From Polyangium mundeleinium (lineage in GTDB: Bacteria > Myxococcota_A > Polyangia > Polyangiales > Polyangiaceae): a stretch of DNA of 64,000 nucleotides. Below the pieces are notes generated by a model that did no database searches, was not told where the DNA came from, and saw nothing but the letters and a program-made list of their open reading frames with translations. The stretch is taken from NCBI RefSeq assembly GCF_028369105.1, contig NZ_JAQNDO010000001.1:4370501-4434500 (forward strand), written 5' to 3'. The first letter of the stretch is position 1. Each line of letters starts with the position of its first letter. Made by a program: the position numbers and the translations under genes. This document shows, in pieces, positions 45,401 to 53,624 of this stretch.

Positions 45401-48400
45401 CTCGCCGGACTTCTACCGGCTCGGGGTGCCCGTCGAGACCCGGACGTACGAGCTCACGGGCCTGCCGAAGACGCAGAGCGCGTGCCTGCCGTTCGCCGAC
45501 GTCCTCGCCTCGGTGAACAACGCGGTAACCATCCCCTACGAGGCCACCCCCGATGGCAGCCTCCAGAAGCGCCTCGTCGAGCACGTGAGGCACCTCTACT
45601 GGGACAGCTCGACCCTGGCCGGCCCGCTGCCTCTCGGGGCCATGGACGGGCTCGCGCTGCCCTACGAGACCTACGCGCTCGCCTTCACGCCGGGGCTGCT
45701 TGCCGAGGCGTACGGCTCGCGCGTCACGCCGCAGCTCCTCGCCGAGGGCGGGTACGTCGAGCAAGGTGGCTTGTTCTGGATCCGGAGTGGACGGGAGATC
45801 TTCGAGCCGACCGGGTTCTACTTGCCCATCGAGGTCAGAGACCCCCTGGGACAAACCACGAAGATCGGCTACGACAGCCACAACCTGCTCGTGGTCTCGG
45901 TCGTCGATCCCCTGGGCAACGAGATCACGGCGGAGAACAACTACCGCACGATGTCCCCAGTCCTGGTCACCGACCCAAACAAGAACCGCACTGCGGTAGA
46001 GCTCGACGAGCTCGGGCTGGTCGTGGCCACGGCGGTCATGGGTAAGGTCGGCGCAGGCGAAGGAGACACGCTCGCGGAGCCGACCTCTACGTTCGAGTAC
46101 GACCTCGAGCGCTGGTGGAAGGACAAGAAGCCGAACGTCGTGCACGCCGCGGCGCGCGAGCGGCATGGGGATCCCGGCACGCCCTGGCAGCATAGCTACA
46201 CGTACCCCGACGGGCTCGGGCGCGAGGTCATGAAGAAGGCCCGCGCCGAGGCCGGGCCGGCACCGAAGCGCGACCAGAACGGCATCCTGGTCAAGGACGC
46301 GCAGGGGCAGCTCGTCCTCGAGAACACGACCGTCCGCTGGGTGGGGACGGGACGAACCGTGTTCGACAACAAGGGCAATCCGGTCAAGAAGTACGAGCCC
46401 TTCTTCAGCGCGACGCACGAGTACGAGGACGAGAAGGAGCTCGTCGAGTGGGGCGTGACGCCCATCCTCCGGTACGACCCCCTCGGGCGACTCGTCAGGA
46501 CCGATCACCCGAACGGCACGTTCTCCCGCGTAGAGTTCACGCCCTGGAGGCAGACGAGCTGGGACGAGAACGACACGGTTCTGGAGAGCGCGTGGTACGC
46601 GGCCCGGCAGGCTGGCGCCTTGCCCTCACCGTCGGCCCAGGAGCAGCGCGCCGCCCTGCTCGCCGCCAAGCACGCCGGCACCCCCGCGGCGCTTCTCCTG
46701 GATGTCCTGGGCCGGCCGGTGGTGAAGGTCGAGGATAACGGGGCCTCGGGGAAGTACACGACCGCGACGACGCTCGACATCGAGGGCAACCCTGTCGCCG
46801 TCATCGACGCCCGAGGCAACACGGCGATGGCGCAATTCTTCGACATGCTGAGCCGGCCGCTCAGCCAGAAGAGCATCGACGCGGGCGAGCGGTGGACCTT
46901 CTTCGACGTGCTCGGCAACCCGATCAGGAGCTGGGACAGCCGCGGGCATGTCATCCGCTCGGTCTACGATGCACTTCACCGGCGCACGGAACTCTGGGTG
47001 CAGAAGGACGCGGGCGCGGAGATCCTGGCGGAGACGACGGTCTACGGGGAGGGGCAGCCGAACGCGCAGGCCGCGAACCTGCGCGGGAAGGTGTACCAGG
47101 TCAGGGACGGCGCCGGCCTCGTCACGCACGTGGCCTACGACTTCAATGGCAACCCCCTCGAGGTGCACAGGCGGCTCGCCAAGAACTATAAGGGCGACAT
47201 CGACTGGTCGGCCTCGCCGGTGCTCGAGGCGGAGACGTTCGTCCAGAAGACACAATACGACGCGCTGAACAGGCCGACGAGCCTCACCACGCCGGACCAG
47301 AGCGAGATCCGGCCGAAGTACAACGAAGCGGGCCTACTCGAGCAGGTAGAAGTGCGGCTGCGAGGGGCGGTCAACTGGACGACGTTCGTCGACGATATCG
47401 ACTACGATGCGAAGGGCCAGCGGGAGAAGATCGTCTACGGGAACGGCGCCTTCACCGAGTACAGCTACGACCCGCTCACGTTCCGGCCGATAAGGATCAA
47501 GACGACCAGGTCCTCGGACGGGGCGCTTCTACAAGACCTTCGCTACACCTACGACCCCGTCGGTAATGTCGTCGATATCGCCGATCTCGCGCAGAAGACC
47601 GTCTTCAACAATGGCCCGGTCGAGCCGGTCTGGAAATACGAGTACGACGCCTTGTCCAGGCTGATCGAGGCGACAGGCCGCGAACACGCAGGGCAGAACG
47701 CCGACATCCAGCAGGACGAGGGCGGCTTCCCGCTGCTCAACGTGCCGCACCCGAACGACCCGCAGGCCCTCCGGAACTACACCGAGCGCTACAAGTACGA
47801 CGCGGTCGGCAACATCGAGAAGATGATCCACGAGGTCGTGGGCCTCTCGGGGAGCTGGACGCGCCGCTACGACGTCGCGCCGGAAAACAACCGGCTCCTC
47901 CGCACGAGCCTACCTGGTGACGCGGACGGGGACTTCTCGGCGAAGTACGGCCACGACGCTCACGGGAACATGACCTCGATGCCGCATCTGCTGAGCATCG
48001 GGTGGGACTTCAAGGACCAGAAGCGCGCGGTCGACAAGGGCGGCGGCGGCAAGGTGTACTTCACGTACGACGCCGCAGGGCAGCGCGTCCGGAAGGTCTG
48101 GGAGCACAACGGGATCGTCGAGGAGCGAATCTACCTCGGGGGCTTCGAGATCTACCGGAGGAGCGAGGCGGGCTCGCTGGTCCTCGAGCGCGAGACGCTC
48201 CATGTGATGGATGGGGCCCAGCGCATCGCCCTGGCCGAGACGAAGACTGTTGATGCCTCGGTGGCGAACTTCGTGGTGTCGTCGCGCGTGCGCTACCAGC
48301 TCGGCAACCACCTCGGCTCGGCCGCGCTGGAGCTCGACGACGCCGGCTTGGTCATCTCCTACGAGGAATACCACCCCTTCGGGACGACGGCCTTCCACGC

Positions 48401-49463
48401 GGTGGCGAGCGGTGTGGAGGTGAGCGCGAAGCGGTATCGATACACGGGCAAGGAGCGGGACGAGGAGACGGGCCTCTACTACCACGGGGCGAGGTACTAC
48501 GCGCCATGGCTCGGGCGGTGGACGAGCACGGACCCGGCGGGGATGGTGGATGGGCCGAATCTGTATGCGTATGGCCGAAATAACCCCCTCCGCTTTGTTG
48601 ATCCGGATGGGCGCCAGGCGCTTGTCAAGCAGACAATGGTACGTCCTCCTCGGACGCCCGCTGATGTGCAGGCGGAGCATCGGGCGCAGCAGATGCAGCG
48701 CCTACCGCCTCCGGAGCCGAAAAAAGAGGATGAGCAACCTGCACCTAAGCCGGTCCCCAAGGAGCAGGAGCTCGACAAGAGTCGCGCCGCGTCCGAGCGC
48801 AAGCCGGTCTCGGAGCTGAAGCCCAGCGAATCGCTGAAAAAGTTCGTCGCAGAGCGCGAGCTTGCCCCGGGCGCCCCCATGAAGCGGAAGGTCGAGATCG
48901 GGCTAAGCATCGGATATGGTCATGACATTGGAGATGAAGAAGAACTCAGCAAAGTCAGGAGTAGGTACGGAACAGAGCTAGATGACGCCGAGGCAAAGGA
49001 CCTCCTGAGCCGGGATCTGGAAGGCCAAGCGAAAGAGATCCGTACGCGCCTGAAGGGAGTGGCGCTGACTCAAGGTGAATTCGACGCGCTCGTCAGCCAA
49101 GGCTTTAACGGCGCGCTCTACAAGAACGGAAAGTCGAAGACGCTTGATGCGCTAAAGCGCAAGGCGACCAGTGATGAGGTGGCTGCCCTAATGCTTGATA
49201 CGGTGACATCGCAGGAACCTCAGCACCGGGGAAAGGGGGCCATCGAAGGACTGACGGAACGTCGATTCGAGGAAGTCCAGATATTCTTTGATGCGGGCTA
49301 CCCATCACGTCGCACGCCCGCGGTGGTCGCCCTCAGTAGGGAGTTCGCGCAAGCGTACAATAACGAGGTCCATAAGGCATCCAGGGCAGAGAAGGGCCCA
49401 AAGCTCGCCGAGCTGCAGCGCCGGTTTATGGGTCTGGCCCGCCAACAAGGACTCATTCCATGA
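42498..49463 (+). CDS. Fused TcB-TcC (SpvB/Rhs cocoon) with a GH24 lysozyme-like toxin tip
   Basis: A 2321-residue fusion. SpvB domain near 40-220 (GTFNVPIATTPCRGLTPELA); FG-GAP/VCBS beta-propeller near 490-620 (IDITGDGQQDIIF, MTGDGMPDIV); TcB middle region near 690-780; Rhs repeats from about 1200; Rhs core near 1958-2040 (YRYTGKERDEETGLYYHGAR, NLYAYGRNNPLRFVDPDGR). This cocoon normally cleaves and holds the variable tip. The tip (about 2041-2321) begins with a Pro/Lys linker, then residues 2113-2275 read as GH24 phage lysozyme: SIGYGHDIG (Ser2137-), DAEAKDLLSRDL, LTQGEFDALVSQGFN, LTERRFEEVQIF. Candidate catalytic Glu is Glu2121 or Glu2119. The Asp20 equivalent is not obvious. Base composition falls in the tip, as in exchanged toxin ends. 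Confidence 0.9.
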   Translation: MEGVPKRSSVVPRPTVKAPNPSLPKGGGAVRGLGEKFNANVAMGTGTFNVPIATTPCRGLTPELALTYDSGTGNGPFGVGWHLSVPSITRKTDKGLPEYTDQWDTDTIILSGAEDLVPVLGPDGKKLITTEQGRRIQRYQPRVEGAFARVERITEAGAHYWQVTTKDNIRHIYGKSKTARVADALYPDRIFTWLLERTEDTRGNVVQYEYKVEDLASVPKSLHEKHRHEDPKLFSNSYLKRIRYGNKKPGEADDFYFQVVFDYGEHDAETPTPNEGKPWPCRKDPFSSYRATFEIRTYRICRRVLVFHHIPELGAEPVLVRSTDFTYAEAATLSQLVAVTQSGYIQKNGGYSKKSLPPLELGYSLPELNTEVQTVDPEYTADLGNVDGKRARWVDLEGEGLPGVLVQHGEGLFYKQNLGEGELAPARQLVRRPNAIAPTMGRTELLDLEHEGRPSLVFFNRTGSGIHERTADGEWGPFMPFASHPNIPWNDPGVRFIDITGDGQQDIIFTSGHVHIWFPSLGKNGWGPPRNLPMVFDEDLAPTEVYRDNRGIVFVADMTGDGMPDIVRIKNGSICYWPNRGLGRLGPKVEMSNAPRFDDPLRFDPRRIRLADIDGSGTTDILYIGADGIQIAFNQAGNGWSKVEKLPGFPTADLGSPISVLDFLGKGTACIVWSSPWKGVAQPPMRYIDLLGSKKPYLLTAVKNNLGAETKLEYAPSTKFYLEDLKNGTPWVTRLPFPVHVLARVETHDAVSGTKFVSTYNYHHGYYDSAEKEFRGFGLVEQWDAESFSENELHLPPVQTKTWFHTGAFFEKDKIEKQFAREYYALNAQEPMLPDAVLPQGMSPKEAREAARALKGQMLRQEIYGLDGSPQQEHPYLVTSASHEIRKLQSATDKTHAVFFPYVREKLEAHYERNPKDTRVVHTLALEADAFGHVTRSATVAYARRSMELPEQGLLATITEAAVANEPSSPDFYRLGVPVETRTYELTGLPKTQSACLPFADVLASVNNAVTIPYEATPDGSLQKRLVEHVRHLYWDSSTLAGPLPLGAMDGLALPYETYALAFTPGLLAEAYGSRVTPQLLAEGGYVEQGGLFWIRSGREIFEPTGFYLPIEVRDPLGQTTKIGYDSHNLLVVSVVDPLGNEITAENNYRTMSPVLVTDPNKNRTAVELDELGLVVATAVMGKVGAGEGDTLAEPTSTFEYDLERWWKDKKPNVVHAAARERHGDPGTPWQHSYTYPDGLGREVMKKARAEAGPAPKRDQNGILVKDAQGQLVLENTTVRWVGTGRTVFDNKGNPVKKYEPFFSATHEYEDEKELVEWGVTPILRYDPLGRLVRTDHPNGTFSRVEFTPWRQTSWDENDTVLESAWYAARQAGALPSPSAQEQRAALLAAKHAGTPAALLLDVLGRPVVKVEDNGASGKYTTATTLDIEGNPVAVIDARGNTAMAQFFDMLSRPLSQKSIDAGERWTFFDVLGNPIRSWDSRGHVIRSVYDALHRRTELWVQKDAGAEILAETTVYGEGQPNAQAANLRGKVYQVRDGAGLVTHVAYDFNGNPLEVHRRLAKNYKGDIDWSASPVLEAETFVQKTQYDALNRPTSLTTPDQSEIRPKYNEAGLLEQVEVRLRGAVNWTTFVDDIDYDAKGQREKIVYGNGAFTEYSYDPLTFRPIRIKTTRSSDGALLQDLRYTYDPVGNVVDIADLAQKTVFNNGPVEPVWKYEYDALSRLIEATGREHAGQNADIQQDEGGFPLLNVPHPNDPQALRNYTERYKYDAVGNIEKMIHEVVGLSGSWTRRYDVAPENNRLLRTSLPGDADGDFSAKYGHDAHGNMTSMPHLLSIGWDFKDQKRAVDKGGGGKVYFTYDAAGQRVRKVWEHNGIVEERIYLGGFEIYRRSEAGSLVLERETLHVMDGAQRIALAETKTVDASVANFVVSSRVRYQLGNHLGSAALELDDAGLVISYEEYHPFGTTAFHAVASGVEVSAKRYRYTGKERDEETGLYYHGARYYAPWLGRWTSTDPAGMVDGPNLYAYGRNNPLRFVDPDGRQALVKQTMVRPPRTPADVQAEHRAQQMQRLPPPEPKKEDEQPAPKPVPKEQELDKSRAASERKPVSELKPSESLKKFVAERELAPGAPMKRKVEIGLSIGYGHDIGDEEELSKVRSRYGTELDDAEAKDLLSRDLEGQAKEIRTRLKGVALTQGEFDALVSQGFNGALYKNGKSKTLDALKRKATSDEVAALMLDTVTSQEPQHRGKGAIEGLTERRFEEVQIFFDAGYPSRRTPAVVALSREFAQAYNNEVHKASRAEKGPKLAELQRRFMGLARQQGLIP

Positions 49464-50173
49464 CCATATCTGTTCCACGTGCGGGCAGCATCCTGCTCGC
49501 CCTCCCCCTGTCCATCGCTTGCACGACCTCTCGCACGCGTTGCGCCAGCGATTCGTCCGCGCCAGCCGATCGCGCCAGCACTATTTCAGTGGCGGACGCG
49601 CAGCCTCTGGATGCGAACAGCGAAAGTGGGGGAGACGAAAGCGAAGAGGCTGGAGTGTCGGGTACTCGCCAGTCCAATCAGTGTGAACTCATTGCACGTG
49701 AATTGAGGTTCGTAGCGCGATGGCGGCATAATCCGAACCGAGCATTCGGTGGGAAGCCACTTTACTGTGATATCTCGTCGACCGCCGACATCTGCGGACG
49801 GACAAGCGTCGACGAGGACGGGCTCACGTCCGTCGCCGTTCCCCAAAACGGACCGGGCGCATTCTTTCACTTTATACTGAACGATGACGATGACACCAAG
49901 AAGCGTCTCACCTGCAGAACAATCGGCTTGATCGCCACGGCTCGGCCTGAACCCGGTGTTGAGCACTGTGGGACTGTCAAAGATGGCCCACTCGCCGGCA
50001 TGAGGATCATTGCCGACAGCCGATGCGATCGGTTACGAATGACGCTGTTCGATAAAGCATACCAGGCGAAGGACCCGGATGCCGAAAAGCTGACTGACTG
50101 CGACGAGCCTTTACCTGAGCGTTTGGCGGGGCCAGAACTGCAGTGCAAACCTGTGAACTTTGGGCGGGACTGA
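49460..50173 (+). CDS. Lipoprotein coupled to the Tc toxin tip, candidate immunity protein
   Basis: A 237-residue lipoprotein: MTISVPRAGSILLALPLSIA then Cys21, with Thr at +2, so outer-membrane sorting is expected. The mature part has a Ser/Asp/Glu-rich linker (residues 28-70) and a compact Cys-rich domain with about eight Cys (QCELIARELRFVARW, YCDISSTADICGR, LTCRTIGLIA, CDRLRMTLFD). Its ATG overlaps the stop of the TcB-TcC gene (ATGA), so toxin tip and lipoprotein are made together. A periplasmic lipoprotein is where an inhibitor of a lysozyme must act, as with PliC/MliC/PliI. No sequence match to those families was recognised. The immunity role is inferred. Confidence 0.7.
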   Translation: MTISVPRAGSILLALPLSIACTTSRTRCASDSSAPADRASTISVADAQPLDANSESGGDESEEAGVSGTRQSNQCELIARELRFVARWRHNPNRAFGGKPLYCDISSTADICGRTSVDEDGLTSVAVPQNGPGAFFHFILNDDDDTKKRLTCRTIGLIATARPEPGVEHCGTVKDGPLAGMRIIADSRCDRLRMTLFDKAYQAKDPDAEKLTDCDEPLPERLAGPELQCKPVNFGRD

Positions 50174-50307
50174 GTGCCCCGCCGACAAGTTGTCCAACGT
50201 CGCTTTGAGTATTCACGTGGCGACCGTGGGGTCCGACGTCGCATGCACGCTGGGCTGATCAGTGCTGGCGCCCTCGCGTTACCATCGCGGCGGCCAAGGA
50301 GGTCCGG

Positions 50308-51147
50308 ATGAGCCTTCGTTACTCCCTCGCGGCGATTACCCTCACACTTCTCCTCGCCGGCCTTGGGATCTTGCCTTCGTGCAGTAGCGCTTCCTGCGAC
50401 GGCGGCGGCGAGGGCTGCCCGTGTACGACAGGCGTCGAGTGCGGCAGGCCGCCCGCCTGCACGGGTTGGCTCTGCGACGGCACCTGTCACAGTTTCAACG
50501 AGCGCGTGGGCTTCCGCTGCATGATGGATTCATGCCCAGGCCCGGACAAGTGCCCTGGCGTGTGCGACGGCGCGGGTACGTGCATTGGGTGCCTGCAGGA
50601 CGCGGACTGCAAACCGGGGCATACCTGCGAGGCCGGGAACGTGTGCTCGCGCTGCGATGATGGGGTGAAGAACGGGGATGAGACCGGCGTCGACTGCGGC
50701 GGCTCGTGCCCGCTGTGCCCGGGGACGTGCAACGTGGACGCCGACTGCTCCGCTGGCTACTGCTGGGAGGGGCTGTGCGTTCGGTGCGACGACGGGATCA
50801 AGAACGGAGACGAGACCGGCATCGACTGCGGCAACTCCGGTGGGCGCTGCCCGATCTGTTTCGGGGCGTTCTGCGAGTCGGGTGCTGCATGCGCGAGCGG
50901 CGCCTGCGAAAAAGGGCTCTGCTGCTCGAAACCTTGCCCTCTCTGCTACGATTGCGACCTTATGGGGGAATGCTTCTTCATCACTTACGGGTACACCGAC
51001 ACGTATGGAGTGGATCCCACCATTACCTGCAACGGCAGCCACATGTGTGATGGGAAAGGCCGATGCGCCCTGAAGGACGGGCAACCTTGCACGCAGAATG
51101 ACGAGTGCGCTTCCTGGAGCTGCCTCAACGGCATCTGCGAATTCTAA
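50308..51147 (+). CDS. Cys-rich repeat lipoprotein
   Basis: A 279-residue lipoprotein (lipobox LPSC; ribosome site AAGGAGGT). Two copies of the module CDDGVKNGDETGVDCGG / CDDGIKNGDETGIDCGN and the end CASWSCLNGICEF match the paralogues at 5967-7840, although this copy lies inside the element. It lacks the CGDGILDxxETCDDGN opening module of those proteins. Function unknown, probably surface exposed. Confidence 0.8.
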   Translation: MSLRYSLAAITLTLLLAGLGILPSCSSASCDGGGEGCPCTTGVECGRPPACTGWLCDGTCHSFNERVGFRCMMDSCPGPDKCPGVCDGAGTCIGCLQDADCKPGHTCEAGNVCSRCDDGVKNGDETGVDCGGSCPLCPGTCNVDADCSAGYCWEGLCVRCDDGIKNGDETGIDCGNSGGRCPICFGAFCESGAACASGACEKGLCCSKPCPLCYDCDLMGECFFITYGYTDTYGVDPTITCNGSHMCDGKGRCALKDGQPCTQNDECASWSCLNGICEF

Positions 51148-51163
51148 CTGGACGAGCGCCAGT

Positions 51164-52357
51164 TTATTGCGGCGGCGCGAGGTCTGGAATGCAACAGAAC
51201 GTTACAGGCCCCTCGGTCAACGCCTCGCCAATGACTTCTCCCCCATCAGGATCGCACGTACCAGGCTGGTAGGACAATATCTCGGCGTCTTGGCTACCGA
51301 GTGCGGTGCTGGTGGGTAAATCGGTGCACTTTGGTCCATCGGTCGAGGGCAACACAAGGGAGCCCTGCTCGTTAGTACAGAATTGATCAGCATATACCCT
51401 GACGCGCACCGAGCAAGAGCCTCCCATTGACCCGCTGCAGGTGCAGGCCGAGCAAAGCCGCTGCTCCTCCACTTTTCGCCAACCTGAATGCCGATCGGGC
51501 CATGCGTCCGGACACGGTGCAGCAGCTTCGAGCCCATGGGCGACACGACATAGCCGGTACCCCGGCGGCGGATCAGAAACGCAAATATGCAGCAAGTCGC
51601 ACGTTCCAATGCCGGCGGCTACGTATTCGATCACCCTCGTGCGCATGGGGGGCGGCAAGGGCTGTCCTTCCGGAGGCATGCTCGGCTCTGCAAGGCATGG
51701 CGCAACGATAGGCGGTTCAACCACCAACGAACGGACGCAGGGAACTCCATCGCACAACGTCCCCATTGGAATCTGTGTGGACGAAGTGCAACTCCCATCC
51801 CACGCGATTGGAGGCTCGAACGGAGTTACGTAGGGTGGAGAGATATCTTGACAGGCTGTCGAGTTTATGTCCCACGAGGCCGGCAGTATGCAGCCCACAG
51901 ACGGCGCCAAGCATGAGCACGTCGGGCATGCCGGTTCGGCGAAGGCGACGTCCACCCAGCTCTCGAACTTCTCTGCAGGCAACGGCGGCGGCAGCGGGTC
52001 GGTCTCCTTTCCCATCCACACGTACGAAGGGTAGTAGTCGAACCCGCCTCCACCGGGCGCCATGCACTCCGCGTTCCCGGGGCATCCAGACGACGAGCCC
52101 GCTTCTGGGCCTCCATCATCGTCGCCCGCCTCGGCCTCGGCGTCGTCGCCGGCATCCACGTCGGCATCATCCCCAGCATCTGGCGGGCACGCGTACTTCT
52201 CTCCTGGCGGTCCGCAGCACGGGACCTCTTCGTCGGCATCGTTGTAGCAGATCGTGTAACCCTCGGTGATCGAGACGCAGCTCTCCGCGTCGCATGCCGC
52301 GAGCCCGAGGGCGATCAACGTGCCGAGGTACGAGGCCAGGGTCTTGAACGCACGCAC
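51164..52357 (-). CDS. Cys-rich hypothetical lipoprotein
   Basis: A 397-residue lipoprotein (MRAFKTLASYLGTLIALG, lipobox GLAAC). A low-complexity acidic segment of Asp/Ala/Glu (residues about 60-90) precedes a Cys- and Pro-rich mature part with more than 25 Cys (CPTCSCLAPSVGC, CSACTCSGSMGGSC). I recognise no family. It is convergent with the lipoprotein gene ending at 51147, 16 bases away. Confidence 0.65.
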   Translation of the reverse strand: MRAFKTLASYLGTLIALGLAACDAESCVSITEGYTICYNDADEEVPCCGPPGEKYACPPDAGDDADVDAGDDAEAEAGDDDGGPEAGSSSGCPGNAECMAPGGGGFDYYPSYVWMGKETDPLPPPLPAEKFESWVDVAFAEPACPTCSCLAPSVGCILPASWDINSTACQDISPPYVTPFEPPIAWDGSCTSSTQIPMGTLCDGVPCVRSLVVEPPIVAPCLAEPSMPPEGQPLPPPMRTRVIEYVAAGIGTCDLLHICVSDPPPGYRLCRVAHGLEAAAPCPDAWPDRHSGWRKVEEQRLCSACTCSGSMGGSCSVRVRVYADQFCTNEQGSLVLPSTDGPKCTDLPTSTALGSQDAEILSYQPGTCDPDGGEVIGEALTEGPVTFCCIPDLAPPQ

Positions 52358-52511
52358 GCCGTTAAGGCTAGTCCTCGAATCCGGGCACCGTCAACGTTAG
52401 GACCCGACGGACAAACCAACGCCGAGCGCTGTCGCGTTCCACGAACGCTTGCGCCTCACGCGCCCCACGGGCATGCTCTGCGGTGGGGGGACAAACCTGC
52501 TCTCTCAGGTC

Positions 52512-53561
52512 ATGCGGGACGCCTCTTCACGCCCTTTCAGGGCGCGCTTTTTGCTGGTCGCGGCCCTGCTCTGCGGCACCTCGGAGGCGACGGCGCAGTC
52601 GTCCGAGGTCCTGCCGTGGCGCCTCGACTACGCCCCTGGTCCCGACGCTCCGAAGAACTGCCCGGACAAGAGCTACATCAAGGCCGCCCTCTCCACGAAG
52701 CTCAAGGGCCACGACCCCTTCACTGACGACGCGCCACGCTCGATCTCCGTGAAGCTGGTGCTCACGCCGCAGCGGATCGAGGCTCACATCGAGGCGCGCG
52801 ACGAGAACGGTGAGGTTGTCGCCAACCACGTCACCCAGGCGGAATTTTGGCGCTGCGACCAGCTCGCTGATCGCACTGTGTTCTACCTGCGCGACATCAT
52901 CGACCCACTGACGATCCCGCCCGCGGCCCCGGCGGCTTCGAGCTCGTCTGCGACGCCCGCGCCTTCATCTGCCGATCCGCCCCCAGCTCCCTCGACTCAT
53001 GAGCGCGTCGAGTCGTCCCCCTCGGCACCCAAGGTCCTAGCGCGCCCGGCACGGCTGCCGCAACTCGCCATCTACGCGAACATGGGGGCTGCCTGGTGGA
53101 GTACCCCGGAGACCGCCCTGAGCCTCGCGGCGGGCATCGAGGCGCGGTGGAAGTGGCTCTCCATCGGGGTCGAAGGGCAGTACGATCACGCCTGGGCCTT
53201 GCCGACGAAGCTCGATGTGGAGGCTGAACGTGCGGGCCTGGCCGCCCTGGCATGCGGACGTCATGTAGTCCTCCCTCCCCGCGTCTCCGCCCGCGCGTGT
53301 GTGTTCGGCGACGTGGCACTGCTTTCGCTCGACCCTCAGAGAATCAAGCTTATCAGCGATGAGGACCTTGTGATCGACCTCGGCATGCGGCTCGGCGGAG
53401 AGCTCCGGCTCGCTCGCTTCTTGGGCCTCCAGCTACACGGGGACGTCGCCTACGTGGCCCTTCCGCGGTTGTTCATCGTCGACGGCAAGGAGCTCTGGCG
53501 CTCTCCCCGTCTCACCGGCGCTGTCCGGGTCGGCCTGGTTGTTCCCTTCGACATCCGGTGA
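52512..53561 (+). CDS. Exported protein, likely outer-membrane beta-barrel type
   Basis: A 349-residue protein. Start at 52512 (MRDASSRPFRARFLLVAALL, cleavage near EATAQ) chosen over 52449 because it gives a proper signal peptide. Residues 30-140 form a small domain (PWRLDYAPGPDAPKNCPDKS, SISVKLVLTPQRIEAHIEAR, CDQLADRTVFYLRDI). A Pro/Ser/Ala linker follows, then about 150 residues of alternating strands (LAIYANMGAAWWSTPETALS, WLSIGVEGQYDHAWAL, LQLHGDVAYVAL). Myxobacteria often pair such a gene with a sigma-like factor, which indeed follows directly. Confidence 0.68.
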   Translation: MRDASSRPFRARFLLVAALLCGTSEATAQSSEVLPWRLDYAPGPDAPKNCPDKSYIKAALSTKLKGHDPFTDDAPRSISVKLVLTPQRIEAHIEARDENGEVVANHVTQAEFWRCDQLADRTVFYLRDIIDPLTIPPAAPAASSSSATPAPSSADPPPAPSTHERVESSPSAPKVLARPARLPQLAIYANMGAAWWSTPETALSLAAGIEARWKWLSIGVEGQYDHAWALPTKLDVEAERAGLAALACGRHVVLPPRVSARACVFGDVALLSLDPQRIKLISDEDLVIDLGMRLGGELRLARFLGLQLHGDVAYVALPRLFIVDGKELWRSPRLTGAVRVGLVVPFDIR

Positions 53562-53593
53562 AGTCGTCTTCGAGCAGGAAGATGTACGATTTA

Positions 53594-53624
53594 TTGGACG
53601 GGTCGCCGGTCTCGGCGCGTGTTT
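53594..53624 (+). promoter_or_regulatory. Candidate promoter, copy A of a 31-base repeat
   Basis: TTGGACGGGTCG, 12 bases, then CGTGTTT. The same arrangement with identical spacing occurs at 54907-54937. TTGGAC and CGTGTTT have the form of -35 and -10 elements of an ECF-type promoter and flank the start of the sigma-like gene, which suggests autoregulation. Confidence 0.5.
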
